Assembly: GCA_012511955.1 (NCBI GenBank)
Contig: JAAZFC010000096.1
Span: 1 to 48,100 of the forward strand
From: Fibrobacter sp.
GTDB lineage: Bacteria; Fibrobacterota; Fibrobacteria; Fibrobacterales; Fibrobacteraceae
Direction: 5' to 3'
DNA: 48,100 nucleotides
Below, one piece after another: positions 1-8,267 of this stretch. A program made the position numbers and the translations under genes. Position 1 is the stretch's first letter, and every line of letters begins with the position of its first letter. The notes below the pieces were generated by a model. It saw only the letters and a list, made by a program, of their open reading frames with translations, made no database searches and was not told where the DNA came from.

Positions 1-267
1 GTAATCTTAAATGCCAGAGGAAAATCTTTGTCCCGCATGGGAGCTTGGAAAATTTTGCAACGCTTGGCTGTAAATCAGAGCAAAGCTATTTACCCCCATA
101 TTTTACGCCATTCTTTTGCTACGCATCTTTTAAAAGGCGGCATGGATTTGCGAGTTTTACAAGAATTGCTTGGGCATTCTGATATAAGCACCACACAAAT
201 TTATACTGAACTTGATAAATCTTATCTAAAAGAAGAACACAAATTTTTCCACCCTAGAGAAAAGTAA
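1..267 (+). CDS. Tyrosine recombinase XerC/XerD, C-terminal part (5' end outside window)
   Basis: Site-specific recombinase of the XerC/D family, which resolves chromosome dimers at dif. The reading frame is open from base 1, so the N-terminal core-binding domain is missing. The visible 88 residues hold most of the catalytic domain: the HxLRH motif in [12 protein letters not shown], then [14 protein letters not shown] with the second conserved His (LGH) and the Tyr nucleophile. The C-terminal [14 protein letters not shown] tail matches the Xer pattern rather than phage integrases. XerC and XerD cannot be separated from this fragment. It stands alone ahead of cheX, with 118 nt between them holding a promoter, so it is probably not co-transcribed with cheX. 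Confidence 0.9.
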   Translation, partial: VILNARGKSLSRMGAWKILQRLAVNQSKAIYPHILRHSFATHLLKGGMDLRVLQELLGHSDISTTQIYTELDKSYLKEEHKFFHPREK

Positions 268-311
268 TTTACACAAAAAAACAACTTATTTATAAATTTG
301 TAAAAATATAC

Positions 312-340
312 TTGTTTTATTAAAAAAATCGTGATAGAAT
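312..340 (+). promoter_or_regulatory. Sigma-70-type promoter for cheX-cheY
   Basis: TTGTTT at 312-317 and TAGAAT at 335-340 are separated by 17 nt, in the 118-nt AT-rich gap before cheX. The start of transcription would fall near 347, giving a leader of about 40 nt ending in a GGAG ribosome site before the ATG at 386. Inferred by eye. Confidence 0.5.
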
Positions 341-385
341 GTTGTAAAGAACAGAACATATCACCATTGAAAAATTGGAGTATAA

Positions 386-844
386 ATGAAAGCAGAGCAT
401 ATAAATCCTTTTTTGAAATCCACCATTGATACCTTTGATACAATGCTCAAAAAAAAAGCAGTTCCCGGCAAAATTTTCTTACGCACTAAGCCTCACAATG
501 CAGATATTTCAGGCGTAATTGGTTTATCTGGAGATATTAGAGGAGCTGTGGTAATGGCTTACCCTAAACAAACTGCGATTAATGTAGTTTCAGCTTTTTT
601 AGGAGAAGAAGTAACAGATTTTGACGAAGATGTTTCGGATGCCATTGGGGAACTAACAAACATAATCACTGGCTATGCCAAAAGAGATCTCACTGATCTT
701 GACTTGTCTATATCTCTACCCAGTGTCATACGCGGTGCTAACCATTTAGTAGATATGCCCAAAAATGCGCCAGTGGTATGCATTCCTTTTGATGGGGACT
801 GTGGAGAATTTGTCATAGAAGTAAGCATGATTGGTAAAGAATAG
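386..844 (+). CDS. cheX: CheX-type CheY-P phosphatase
   Basis: Chemotaxis phosphatase of the CheC/CheX/FliY superfamily, CheX type (about 150 residues, one domain). It removes phosphate from CheY-P in the cytoplasm and so resets the flagellar switch signal. The signature ExxN is at E89 and N92 (DAIGELTNIITGYAK), the residues that position the attacking water in Thermotoga and Borrelia CheX. An AVVMAYP strand and a basic, Gly-rich N-terminal half match the family fold. It is followed after 8 nt by cheY, its expected substrate, so the pair forms a two-gene operon. CheX is typical of spirochaetes and several deep lineages and replaces CheZ. No kinase or receptor genes are in the window. Confidence 0.88.
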   Translation: MKAEHINPFLKSTIDTFDTMLKKKAVPGKIFLRTKPHNADISGVIGLSGDIRGAVVMAYPKQTAINVVSAFLGEEVTDFDEDVSDAIGELTNIITGYAKRDLTDLDLSISLPSVIRGANHLVDMPKNAPVVCIPFDGDCGEFVIEVSMIGKE

Positions 845-852
845 GGATTAAA

Positions 853-1218
853 GTGAAAATATTACTTGTTGATGATTCTAGTACTATGAGGCGCATTCAG
901 GCGAATACGCTTAACTCGTTGGGTTACGATGATCTCGTACAAGCTGAAGACGGAGCTGACGCTCTTAAGCAGTTAAAAGCAAATCCCGATGTAAAATTAG
1001 TGCTGTTGGATTGGAATATGCCAAATATGAATGGCTTGGACTGCCTTAAAAGCATCAAAGCCAACCCTGACACCAAAGATATACCCGTAATGATGGTAAC
1101 ATCTGAAGCTGAAAAAACAAGAATAATTGAAGCTGTGCAAGCTGGAGCTACTAATTACTTGGTAAAACCCTTTGACGCAGAAGCGTTAAAGGCAAAAATT
1201 CAAGCAATTTTAGGATAG
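853..1218 (+). CDS. cheY: CheY-type chemotaxis response regulator
   Basis: Single-domain receiver of 121 residues. The acid pocket is D7/D8 (ILLVDDSS), the phosphoacceptor D53 (LLDWNMPN), switch Thr T83 (MMVTSEAEK) and Lys K105 (YLVKPFDAE). There is no output domain, so it acts by protein binding. The WNMPNMNG loop and TSE motif are characteristic of chemotaxis CheY rather than generic receivers. Its place 8 nt behind cheX supports a chemotaxis role, with flagellar motor FliM as the likely partner. The start codon is GTG at 853, preceded by an AGGGATTA ribosome site. The gene ends just before a strong hairpin terminator. Confidence 0.9.
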   Translation: MKILLVDDSSTMRRIQANTLNSLGYDDLVQAEDGADALKQLKANPDVKLVLLDWNMPNMNGLDCLKSIKANPDTKDIPVMMVTSEAEKTRIIEAVQAGATNYLVKPFDAEALKAKIQAILG

Positions 1219-1233
1219 ATTTGTTGTTTTATT

Positions 1234-1264
1234 AAAAAAAGTGGTCCTATTAACCACTTTTTTT
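1234..1264. terminator. Bidirectional intrinsic terminator between cheY and the response regulator
   Basis: Perfect inverted repeat: A-tract plus GTGGT (1234-1245), 7-nt loop, ACCAC plus T-tract (1253-1264). The A- and T-tracts give a U-run in both directions. It lies between convergent genes and includes the last codons of the minus-strand gene that ends at 1250. Confidence 0.85.
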
Positions 1265-1663
1265 GTCGTTTCTTTCTTTAAAATTTAATTGAACTAATAC
1301 TTTTGTTAACTGAGCTTCTTCCACTGGTTTGATTAAATATGCCTCACACCCTTCATTAAAGGAATCTATAATATCTTTACGATCATCTAAAGCCGTAGTC
1401 ATGATTATTTTGGCTTGTTTATCTTCTGGAATATTGTTTTCAACCTCGAATCTACGAATTCTTCTTAAACACTCCATACCATCCATTTCTGGCATCATTA
1501 TGTCTAAACAAATAAGATCAAAAGGGTCATCCCTATGGGCGAGTTCAAAAGCTTGTATAGCTTCTAAACCATTGGTAGCAAACACACAACTACCATAGTC
1601 TTTTAAGTACACATTTAACAATCTGCGACTGGCATAATTATCATCAGCTATTAAAATTTTCAT
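1250..1663 (-). CDS. Stand-alone receiver-domain response regulator
   Basis: 137-residue CheY-like receiver. Acid residues D7/D8 (ILIADDNYASRR), phosphoacceptor D54 (LICLDIMMPEMDG), Thr T89/T90 (IIMTTALDD) and K112 (YLIKPVEE) are all in place, so it can be phosphorylated. The IMMPEMDG loop is that of general two-component receivers rather than motor-binding CheY. The C-terminal stretch is short and charged, with no DNA-binding domain, so the output must come from a protein partner. Its stop lies inside the terminator shared with cheY, which is convergent. No histidine kinase is nearby. It could be a second chemotaxis regulator or part of a phosphorelay. Confidence 0.82.
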   Translation of the reverse strand: MKILIADDNYASRRLLNVYLKDYGSCVFATNGLEAIQAFELAHRDDPFDLICLDIMMPEMDGMECLRRIRRFEVENNIPEDKQAKIIMTTALDDRKDIIDSFNEGCEAYLIKPVEEAQLTKVLVQLNFKERNDKKSG

Positions 1664-1732
1664 ATTATAAACTTCCTATAAAAGTTATATTACGAAAAGA
1701 AATAAATTAAAGCAAGTAAAAAAAACTTTAAA

Positions 1733-3280
1733 TTAAGTGTTTGCATTTACCGTAGCGGGAGCTTCCGATGGACGGCGCCAAGAATGCGCCAAACTAGAAA
1801 TATAGTGCATAAAGGATAGCACGCCTACTGACAGGAAGCCTATGGCATAAAGAGCCAAAAAGGGGCCTATTAAGTAATTGCGGGCATCTATGTACTCCAA
1901 CAGCCCCCACACACAATAAGCTCCTACAGCCATTTCTATAATAGCTAGCACTGGGAACTTTTGTCCATAACTACTTACAGACTTATTTCCTTTTTTAGGA
2001 GTACGCACAAAAGCACCCTTGCCACCAAATAGAGCAGACAGTACAGCCCTAGTGTTATTAATGGCAATACCTACTCCCAAACTCATCAACATAGGTAAAG
2101 CTAAAAGCCTAACATGCCAACCCTTGTACCCCGAACTGTTTTGCGCCACAAAATAAAGTACAGAGGGGGCAATAGCCGCCATGATAATAAAGAAAAACAA
2201 CATATAAAAGAAAGCACCAGTTATATTAAGATCGTACCAAGCAAGCAAAGGGAAAGCTAAAAGAGCAGTTAAAAGCATAAAGGGGTGAATCATATAGTGA
2301 GTGGTGTGCATAAAAGACTGCCACTTCACGCGCAAAGGTATGTCTTTGGCTTTGAAAATTTTGGGTAAAACTTTTTTCGCTGTTTGTATAGAACCTTTAG
2401 CCCAACGGAATTGTTGGGTTTTAAAAGCATTAATATCAGAAGGTATTTCAGCGGGTACAATCACATCAAAAACAAACTTCATCCGCCAACCAGCTAATTG
2501 CGATCTATAAGAAAGATCCATATCTTCAGTGAGAGTGTCGCCTTGCCATCCCCCAGCATCGTCAATAGCTTGGCGGCGCCAAATTCCAGCAGTACCATTA
2601 AAGTTCATAAACAAATTACCCCAAGCACGGGCGGATTGTTCGATGACAAAATGACCATCTATTCCTATGGATTGCGCTAGAGTTAGACCAAATTCGTTGA
2701 GATTTAAGTGTCCCCAACGCCCTTACACCCATCCAATTTCTCGTTGCAATACCAAATAAGGCACGGTACGCATCAAAAAATCTGGAGAAGGAACAAAGTC
2801 AGCATCAAAAATAGCCACAAATTCACCGGTGGCTGATTTAAGACCTTCTTTTAAGGCACCAGCTTTATATTCTGTACGAATTTTACGATGTATAAGTTCT
2901 ATGTTAAAGCCTTTGGCTTTCATTTCTGCCACTTTGCGACGCGAAACATCTATGCACTCATCCGTGGAATCATCGAGCACCTGAATTTGATGTAAATGTA
3001 TGGGATAATCTATGGCACAAACAGTATCTATTAAACGCTCTACGCAGTTAGCTTCGTTAAACACAGGGAGCTGAGTGGTTACTTTAGGAAAGTCTTCTTG
3101 GGGAGTCTCTCTTAAAAATTTTAAGAGATTCCTTCGATCGTTTAACCTAACTGTTCTGCTGTTTCGGAGAAACAAAAATATAGAGTAGTAGCAATTAAAA
3201 CCATAAGCTACAAGCCCAACGCCAGCTATGACATATAAAACAAATAAAGCATTGAGTAGGTACTGACTTAGCATTAACAA
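1733..3280 (-). pseudogene. Membrane glycosyltransferase family 2 (cellulose-synthase-like), interrupted by one in-frame TAA
   Basis: The two halves (3280-2723 and 2722-1733) are in the same frame and join into one family 2 processive-type glycosyltransferase of about 515 residues. The N-terminal half has an N-terminal membrane helix, the LDDSTDECID nucleotide-binding motif and the FDADFVP DxD motif. The C-terminal half has TEDMDLSYR (catalytic Asp), QQFRWAKGS (QxxRW) and several membrane helices. The break is codon 186, TAA at 2725-2723. The next residues read GRWGHLNLNEFG, and relatives read V-Q-x-R-W-G-H-L-N here, so a CAA Gln codon has probably become TAA by one C-to-T change. All other motifs are intact, so this is a very recent pseudogene, a sequence error, or a readthrough case. 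It would transfer an NDP-sugar at the inner membrane. A good AAGGA ribosome site precedes the ATG at 3280. Confidence 0.8.
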
Positions 3281-3367
3281 ATCCTTATGATAGCTTTAAA
3301 GTTGAAAAATATAGTAAAGCATTATAAATTGTGGACTTAGCAAGCGGTTTTTGTTATCTTCTATGAT

Positions 3368-3685
3368 ATGAGTGATAGACATGAAGAATTTGCGGGTAAA
3401 AATGCCGCTATGAGTAGAGCTTGGGGTGCTAGTAAGCCCAAAGTAAGAAAAAAGAAAAATGAGCCCAAAACTGGCATCTGTGAAAAATGCCAACAAGAAA
3501 AAATGGTGCGCTCTTACAGAGTAAGGTTAAATGACCGTAGTGAGGGCGTGGCATCTTATGGTTTTACTAGCCGTGTTTTATGCGAAGAATGCAGATTTCA
3601 AGGTAAGCCCCGCAAAAAAGAAGAAGCTTTATCGGACAAAGCAATAAAAAGTATGTTGCGTAACGCTAAAAGAAGCCTGCGTTAA
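3368..3685 (+). CDS. Small basic zinc-ribbon protein of unknown function
   Basis: 105 residues, not assigned to a known family. Two CxxC knuckles (CEKC near residue 38, CEEC near residue 75) are about 34 residues apart and should bind one zinc. The rest is very rich in Lys and Arg (KPKVRKKKN before the first knuckle, RFQGKPRKK after the second, and RNAKRSLR at the end). The pattern suggests a cytoplasmic nucleic-acid- or ribosome-binding protein, but this is an inference. It stands alone, divergent from the glycosyltransferase and convergent with dusA. No clear ribosome site precedes the ATG. The overlapping minus-strand frame at 3296-3496 has no recognisable features. Confidence 0.65.
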   Translation: MSDRHEEFAGKNAAMSRAWGASKPKVRKKKNEPKTGICEKCQQEKMVRSYRVRLNDRSEGVASYGFTSRVLCEECRFQGKPRKKEEALSDKAIKSMLRNAKRSLR

Positions 3686-3701
3686 TATTTCAATAGCTTT
3701 T

Positions 3702-4766
3702 TTATGATGAAATAGCACCCACAGCTCTTTTTAAAATACTGATATTTGCGGCGGTAGCGCATGATTGTTCTCCCATGATTTGTCGATATTTGCGAGCTCC
3801 TGGTTGTCCTGCAAAAAGGCTGAGTATATGCTTAGTCATTAAGTGCAAGGGCACGCCTTTTTCCATTTGCTTAGCTATATAAGGCTCTAAGGAAAGCAAA
3901 TATTCTTTTTGAGATTGCGGTTCTGCGGTGGGCTTTTCTCCAAAAATCTTTTGATCAACTTCGCGCAATATCCACAAATTTTCATATATGCCCCGCCCCA
4001 TCATTACTCCGTCAAGCTTGGTGCCCGAGATGATTTGATTCTGAACTTCCGCATATACGGGATGCGTTCCTTGGAGTAAGATTTGAACTTCGTCTAAGCT
4101 TCTAATACCTCCATTTATGCTAAAACCTTTGGATGGCAAAAGGCTTTTTAAACGCAAAACTTTGGCATAATCTAAAGGGGGAACATCGCGGTTTTCTTTG
4201 GGACTTAAGCCTTTGAGCCAGGCTTTGCGAGCGTGGATTATCCAATGATCTACCCCAGCAGCATCTACAGTACGCACAAAATCTGCTAAAAACTCCCAAG
4301 AATCTTGATAATCTATGCCCAAACGAGTTTTAACCGTGACGGGGATTTTAACTGCAGCCTTCATGGCGGCAACGCATTCTGCCACCAGCTCTTTATGATT
4401 CATTAAGCAAGCACCTATACGCCCGCTTTGCACTCGGTCTGAGGGGCAACCGCAGTTCAAATTAACTTCGCTGTAGCCATATTCTTCGGCCATTTTTGCA
4501 CTTTGGACCAAAGCTTTGGGATCGCTTCCCCCTAGCTGCAATGCCAAAGGTAATTCTTCGGAATTGTAGCGCAAATGCCGGTGGGAATCTCCAAGTAAAA
4601 TTGCGCTAGTAACCACCATTTCTGAGTAAAGCAGCGCGTTTTTGCTAAGAGCACGCATAAAAAACCGTGCGTGCCTATCGGTCCAATCCAACATGGGCGC
4701 CACGGATAAACGACGATTAAAAATCAAAGGATCTGTGGAGCTAAAATCTTCATTTTTCAACGACAT
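3702..4766 (-). CDS. dusA: tRNA-dihydrouridine synthase, DusA type
   Basis: FMN- and NADPH-dependent reduction of uridine to dihydrouridine in the D-loop of tRNAs. 354 residues, slightly longer than E. coli DusA. VAPMLDWTDRHARFF opens the TIM barrel (FMN-binding, with the DusA-specific W-T-D-R-H). The catalytic Cys is C107 in NLNCGCPSDRVQSGRIGACLM, and INGGIRS and GVMMGRGIYENLW form the phosphate-binding end. The H-A-R-K-A-W-L-K-G-L-S-P-K-E-N motif is DusA-specific. It starts 2 nt after the mnmG stop, so the two tRNA-modification genes are translated from one message with the methyltransferase upstream. Confidence 0.93.
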   Translation of the reverse strand: MSLKNEDFSSTDPLIFNRRLSVAPMLDWTDRHARFFMRALSKNALLYSEMVVTSAILLGDSHRHLRYNSEELPLALQLGGSDPKALVQSAKMAEEYGYSEVNLNCGCPSDRVQSGRIGACLMNHKELVAECVAAMKAAVKIPVTVKTRLGIDYQDSWEFLADFVRTVDAAGVDHWIIHARKAWLKGLSPKENRDVPPLDYAKVLRLKSLLPSKGFSINGGIRSLDEVQILLQGTHPVYAEVQNQIISGTKLDGVMMGRGIYENLWILREVDQKIFGEKPTAEPQSQKEYLLSLEPYIAKQMEKGVPLHLMTKHILSLFAGQPGARKYRQIMGEQSCATAANISILKRAVGAISS

Positions 4767-4768
4767 AA

Positions 4769-6640
4769 CTATTCTCTATTAAACCAACGCATTAAAATAT
4801 GAATATCTGTAGGTCGCACTCCCGCAATGCGTGCCGCTTGCCCCAAAGTTAGTGGTCGCATAGCTAATAAACGCTGTTTGGATTCTGCACTAAGAGAATC
4901 CACTTGATTATAATCAAAATCAGCAGATAAGGGAAAGCTTTCCATTTTGCGTTGTTGTTCTATATCCCTCTTTTGTCTTTCATAAAAACCACTGTACAAT
5001 TCTTGGGCATAAATATGCAACCATTCTATGTCTTTAAGTGAAAACTTGAGCTGAGATATATGTTCAGACTGAACTAATTGCTTTATTTTAGACAAAGAAA
5101 CCCCGGGGCGGCGCATAAAACTCATCCATTTAAGGCGATCTTGGGGGGGATTTTGCCCAGAATCCCGCAATAAAAGCTCAACCTGTTCGGAAGTGGGAGA
5201 ATTTTGCTCCAACCAATGGCGCACTGCGACAATTCGCTCTTGACTTTGCTCAAAAGCATGCCATTCACTATCATTTAACATGCCCAATTCCCTGGCTTTG
5301 GGGCTTAACCTTTGGGCGGCATTATCGTGGCGTAAAAACAAGCGGTATTCTGCTCTGCTAGTGAACATCCTATAGGGTTCAATCAGTTCAATGCTGGTTA
5401 AATCATCTAGCATCACCCCCACATAAGATTCCGAGCGTCCAGGCACCCAAGGAGCCTTTTTTTGTACATATAAAGCGGCATTTATTCCAGCGATTATCCC
5501 CTGCCCAGCGGCTTCTTCGTAGCCCGAAGTGCCGCAAACCTGACCCGCAAACCACAACCCCGCATGTTTTTTACTTTGCAGAGATGGATGCAATTGCGTG
5601 GCGTCTATCCCATCGTATTCTACCCCATAGCCGTAGAAGTCCACCTCGCAATTTTCCAATCCTGGCACCGTGCGCAAAGCATTTAATTGCGTTTCAGCGC
5701 TCAAACTAGAGAAAAAGCCGTTGACATAAATGCTACCCCCACTTAGACTTTCGGGTTCTAAAAATAACTGATGAGAACTGCGGTCCGAAAATCGGGTTAT
5801 TTTTTCTTCGATGGTGGGGCAATAGCGTGGTCCTGTGCCTTTAATTTCACCGTTAAAAAGAGGACTTTCCGCAAAACCTTGGCGCAAAATTTTATGGGTT
5901 TGCTCATTGGTTCGCGTAATCCAGCACACGGCTTTGTTGGTCAAAGTTTTAGGGTCTGTGGAGCTGGAAAAAGTCTGGGGTTGCTCGTCTCCCTTTTGCA
6001 CCTCGCATTTACGGTAATCTATGGATTTAGGGTCTAAACGCGGGGGAGTTCCCGTTTGAAAGCGTTTTAAAGCTAAACCCAGCTTTACCAAAGACTTAGA
6101 AAGCGCCGTGGCAGAAGTCTCGCCAATGCGCCCTCCAATGGACTTTTCTCTACCAATAAACATTTTAGAATCTAAAAAAGTCCCCGCGGTAAGCACCACT
6201 GCACGGGCAGAAAAACTTTGGTTTGAAGCTAATTTTATACGCCAAAAACCACCATCTGCTTCTAGGCTTAGCACTTCACCTGCTAAAATATTTAAGCCAT
6301 CCAAAGACTCCATGGTTTCTTGGGCCAATTGTTCATACAAATACATATCAGTTTGACAACGAGGTCCCCACACCGCTGGCCCTTTGGATTCGTTGAGCAT
6401 TCTAAATTGGATTCCTGCTCTATCGGCTAATTTGCCCATCAAACCGCCTAAAGCATCGATATCTCGCACAATTTGACCCTTTCCTACCCCGCCAATGGCA
6501 GGGTTACAAGGCATTTTGCCAATGGTCTTAGGGTTCATGGTCAAAAGCGCCACTTTTAAGCCCATTTTCCACCCCGCATGAGCTGCTTCTATGCCGGCAT
6601 GGCCCCCACCAACAACTATGATATCGTAATCTGTTCCCAT
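4769..6640 (-). CDS. mnmG: tRNA uridine-5-carboxymethylaminomethyl modification enzyme MnmG (GidA)
   Basis: FAD protein that works with MnmE to modify the wobble U34 of several tRNAs, using methylene-tetrahydrofolate. 623 residues, the usual length. It has the N-terminal Rossmann motif VVGGGHAGIEAAHAG, the MnmG signature CNPAIGGVGKGQIVRDIDAL, a second FAD region GLWFAGQVCGTSGYEEAAGQG, TSRAEYRLFLRHDNA (GidA family signature) and the C-terminal MnmE-binding helical domain. It sits 9 nt downstream of the methyltransferase gene and 2 nt upstream of dusA, so all three form an RNA-modification operon. No mnmE is in the window. Confidence 0.96.
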   Translation of the reverse strand: MGTDYDIIVVGGGHAGIEAAHAGWKMGLKVALLTMNPKTIGKMPCNPAIGGVGKGQIVRDIDALGGLMGKLADRAGIQFRMLNESKGPAVWGPRCQTDMYLYEQLAQETMESLDGLNILAGEVLSLEADGGFWRIKLASNQSFSARAVVLTAGTFLDSKMFIGREKSIGGRIGETSATALSKSLVKLGLALKRFQTGTPPRLDPKSIDYRKCEVQKGDEQPQTFSSSTDPKTLTNKAVCWITRTNEQTHKILRQGFAESPLFNGEIKGTGPRYCPTIEEKITRFSDRSSHQLFLEPESLSGGSIYVNGFFSSLSAETQLNALRTVPGLENCEVDFYGYGVEYDGIDATQLHPSLQSKKHAGLWFAGQVCGTSGYEEAAGQGIIAGINAALYVQKKAPWVPGRSESYVGVMLDDLTSIELIEPYRMFTSRAEYRLFLRHDNAAQRLSPKARELGMLNDSEWHAFEQSQERIVAVRHWLEQNSPTSEQVELLLRDSGQNPPQDRLKWMSFMRRPGVSLSKIKQLVQSEHISQLKFSLKDIEWLHIYAQELYSGFYERQKRDIEQQRKMESFPLSADFDYNQVDSLSAESKQRLLAMRPLTLGQAARIAGVRPTDIHILMRWFNRE

Positions 6641-6649
6641 ATTAACTCA

Positions 6650-7627
6650 CTAAGATAGTATATGCACCACAATCCCCGCCAAATGACTAGCAGCGTGCAA
6701 GCCACTACCCACAAAATCTTGGTCTTGGCCAAAATGCTGGACTTTTATTTTCCCCAATTTAAGCTGTTTCACAGTTTTTTGCGCCAAAGCAGATAAGTCT
6801 TGGCTAGATAAAGCATTGCAATTAGTCGCCACCAAAAGACTTCCCTTGGAATTCAACACACTTAAACATTGCTCCATAAGTTCAGGCAAGGCATTTTGCA
6901 CACGAAAAATATCTTTTTTAGAGCGACTAAATGTTGGCGGATCCAACACAATATGATCAAACTTTAATCCTTTGCGTCTTGCCCAGTTTAGATATTGTCG
7001 TGCATCGCCTCTGAAAAACTCTCCTTTTTGAGCTTCTATGCCATTGGTGGCATAATTCAATTGCGTGCGACCATGAATTTTAGAGCTAATATCTACATTC
7101 ACCACTTTTTGCGCCCCCGCCAAGCGGGCATGCACCGAAAAAGAGCCAGTATAGCTAAATAAGTTGAGCAGACTTTGACCAGGCTTTATTCTTTGAGCCA
7201 AGGCTAGCCTTTGAGCACGCATATCTAAAAACAAGCCAGGATTTACCGTATCTAGCAAATCCACTACAAAAAAAACATTCCCTTCTTGCACTGTGCATTG
7301 GCTGTTTTCGCTCTTGCCTCGCAATATTTCGAGCGGTGCTTGGGACAAAAGCTTGCCATCAGCAGAAAAACGCCCTTTTACCACCATAAAATCCACAGGA
7401 GTCAATTGCTCCATAAATGCTGCGATAAATCCAAGATGTTCTTGCCAAACAGGGTGATAAAGAGTTATTTGAATATGGCGATTATAAACATCTATTACCA
7501 AATTTTCCAAAGCATCCCCCACACCATTGCACCAGCGAAAAGCATTACTAGACAACACCATGTTTTTGCGCAAAAAACCTGCTTGGCGCAAATTTTCAGC
7601 AATAATATCTCGGTGGGGAACTTTCAT
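6650..7627 (-). CDS. SAM-dependent RNA methyltransferase, RlmI/RlmK-like without PUA domain
   Basis: Class I methyltransferase of 325 residues. It has a first strand with NLFSYTGSFSVHARLAG (SAM-binding motif I), VNVDISSK (motif II acid), GDARQYL and the catalytic LDPPTFSRSKK (DPPxF motif of m5C/m2G rRNA enzymes such as RlmI and RlmKL). The N-terminal third (FRWCNGVGDALENLVIDVYN) matches the RlmI middle domain with its G-D-x-L-x-x-L-x-x-D pattern, but the usual N-terminal PUA RNA-binding domain is absent. It probably methylates rRNA, with the exact base unknown. First gene of the operon with mnmG and dusA. Confidence 0.8.
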   Translation of the reverse strand: MKVPHRDIIAENLRQAGFLRKNMVLSSNAFRWCNGVGDALENLVIDVYNRHIQITLYHPVWQEHLGFIAAFMEQLTPVDFMVVKGRFSADGKLLSQAPLEILRGKSENSQCTVQEGNVFFVVDLLDTVNPGLFLDMRAQRLALAQRIKPGQSLLNLFSYTGSFSVHARLAGAQKVVNVDISSKIHGRTQLNYATNGIEAQKGEFFRGDARQYLNWARRKGLKFDHIVLDPPTFSRSKKDIFRVQNALPELMEQCLSVLNSKGSLLVATNCNALSSQDLSALAQKTVKQLKLGKIKVQHFGQDQDFVGSGLHAASHLAGIVVHILS

Positions 7628-7771
7628 AGGGTAAATTTAACAATAGCCAGAATATTTTGCCTTTAAGTAAATCTCTTTAAGAAGATTTTGCCCCTAAAAA
7701 GCTGGATTTATGCAGTTTTTGCATAAAATGATCTAATAAAACGCTTTTTAAGCCATGGAAATGAGCTTTCT

Positions 7772-7812
7772 CTATCCCGCCAAATTCGGCACAATATTTG
7801 CTTGTGGGATAG
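7772..7812 (+). promoter_or_regulatory. Sigma-54 promoter of flgB inside a 7-bp inverted repeat
   Basis: TCGGCACAATATTTGCT (7786-7802) has GG (7788-7789) and GC (7800-7801) exactly 10 nt apart and the TTGC of the -12 box, matching the sigma-54 consensus TGGCAC-N5-TTGC except for one base (C for T at 7787). It is bracketed by CTATCCC (7772-7778) and GGGATAG (7806-7812). The expected transcription start is about 7813, 20 nt before the flgB ATG. The repeat could be an operator overlapping the promoter; that part is an inference. Confidence 0.7.
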
Positions 7813-7833
7813 TGTATTAATACGGATAAAAAT

Positions 7834-8256
7834 ATGAATGTAGAACTAAAAAAATATTTGTTCGGCTCCACCGCCCGACAATTGGTGTATAAAAGCTTAG
7901 ATGCCAGCATGGTGCGCAGCCGAGCCATTGCCCAAAATATCGCCAATGTTTCCACCCCTGGTTATCAGCGTAAAGAAGTAATTTTTGAAGAAAAAGTGCG
8001 GGAGGCCTTAGAAAAAAAGGTCAGCGGAAACACCACCGATCCCAATCATTTACCCATTGGGCCAGGAGTGGATATAGCCAAGCTCAAACCCGAAGTTTAT
8101 GAGCCTTTAGACCCCACCCTACCAGGGGAAATTAACAATGTGGATATAGATCTGGAAAACGCTAAATTAGCCGAAAACCAGATTATGTATCAATTTGGCT
8201 TACGTTTTGCGAGTTTTGAAAAATATATGGCCGCCATTCGAGGTCAAGCCATGTAA
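7834..8256 (+). CDS. flgB: Flagellar basal-body rod protein FlgB
   Basis: Proximal rod subunit of the flagellar basal body, exported through the flagellar type III apparatus and acting in the periplasm. 140 residues, the usual size. The rod-protein signature is in SRAIAQNIANVSTPGYQRKEV (near residues 28-49) and the C-terminal coiled segment in NVDIDLENAKLAENQIMYQF. It is unusual in standing alone: flgC and fliE, which normally follow, are absent, and the next gene runs the other way. A sigma-54 promoter directly precedes it, as for rod and hook genes in several phyla. There is no strong ribosome site (GGATAAAAAT before the ATG). Confidence 0.92.
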   Translation: MNVELKKYLFGSTARQLVYKSLDASMVRSRAIAQNIANVSTPGYQRKEVIFEEKVREALEKKVSGNTTDPNHLPIGPGVDIAKLKPEVYEPLDPTLPGEINNVDIDLENAKLAENQIMYQFGLRFASFEKYMAAIRGQAM

Positions 8257-8267
8257 TTTCAACATTT

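Noticed and set aside
7677-7955. 92-residue minus-strand frame overlapping flgB
   Set aside because: It covers the sigma-54 promoter and the flgB N-terminus and shows no protein features.
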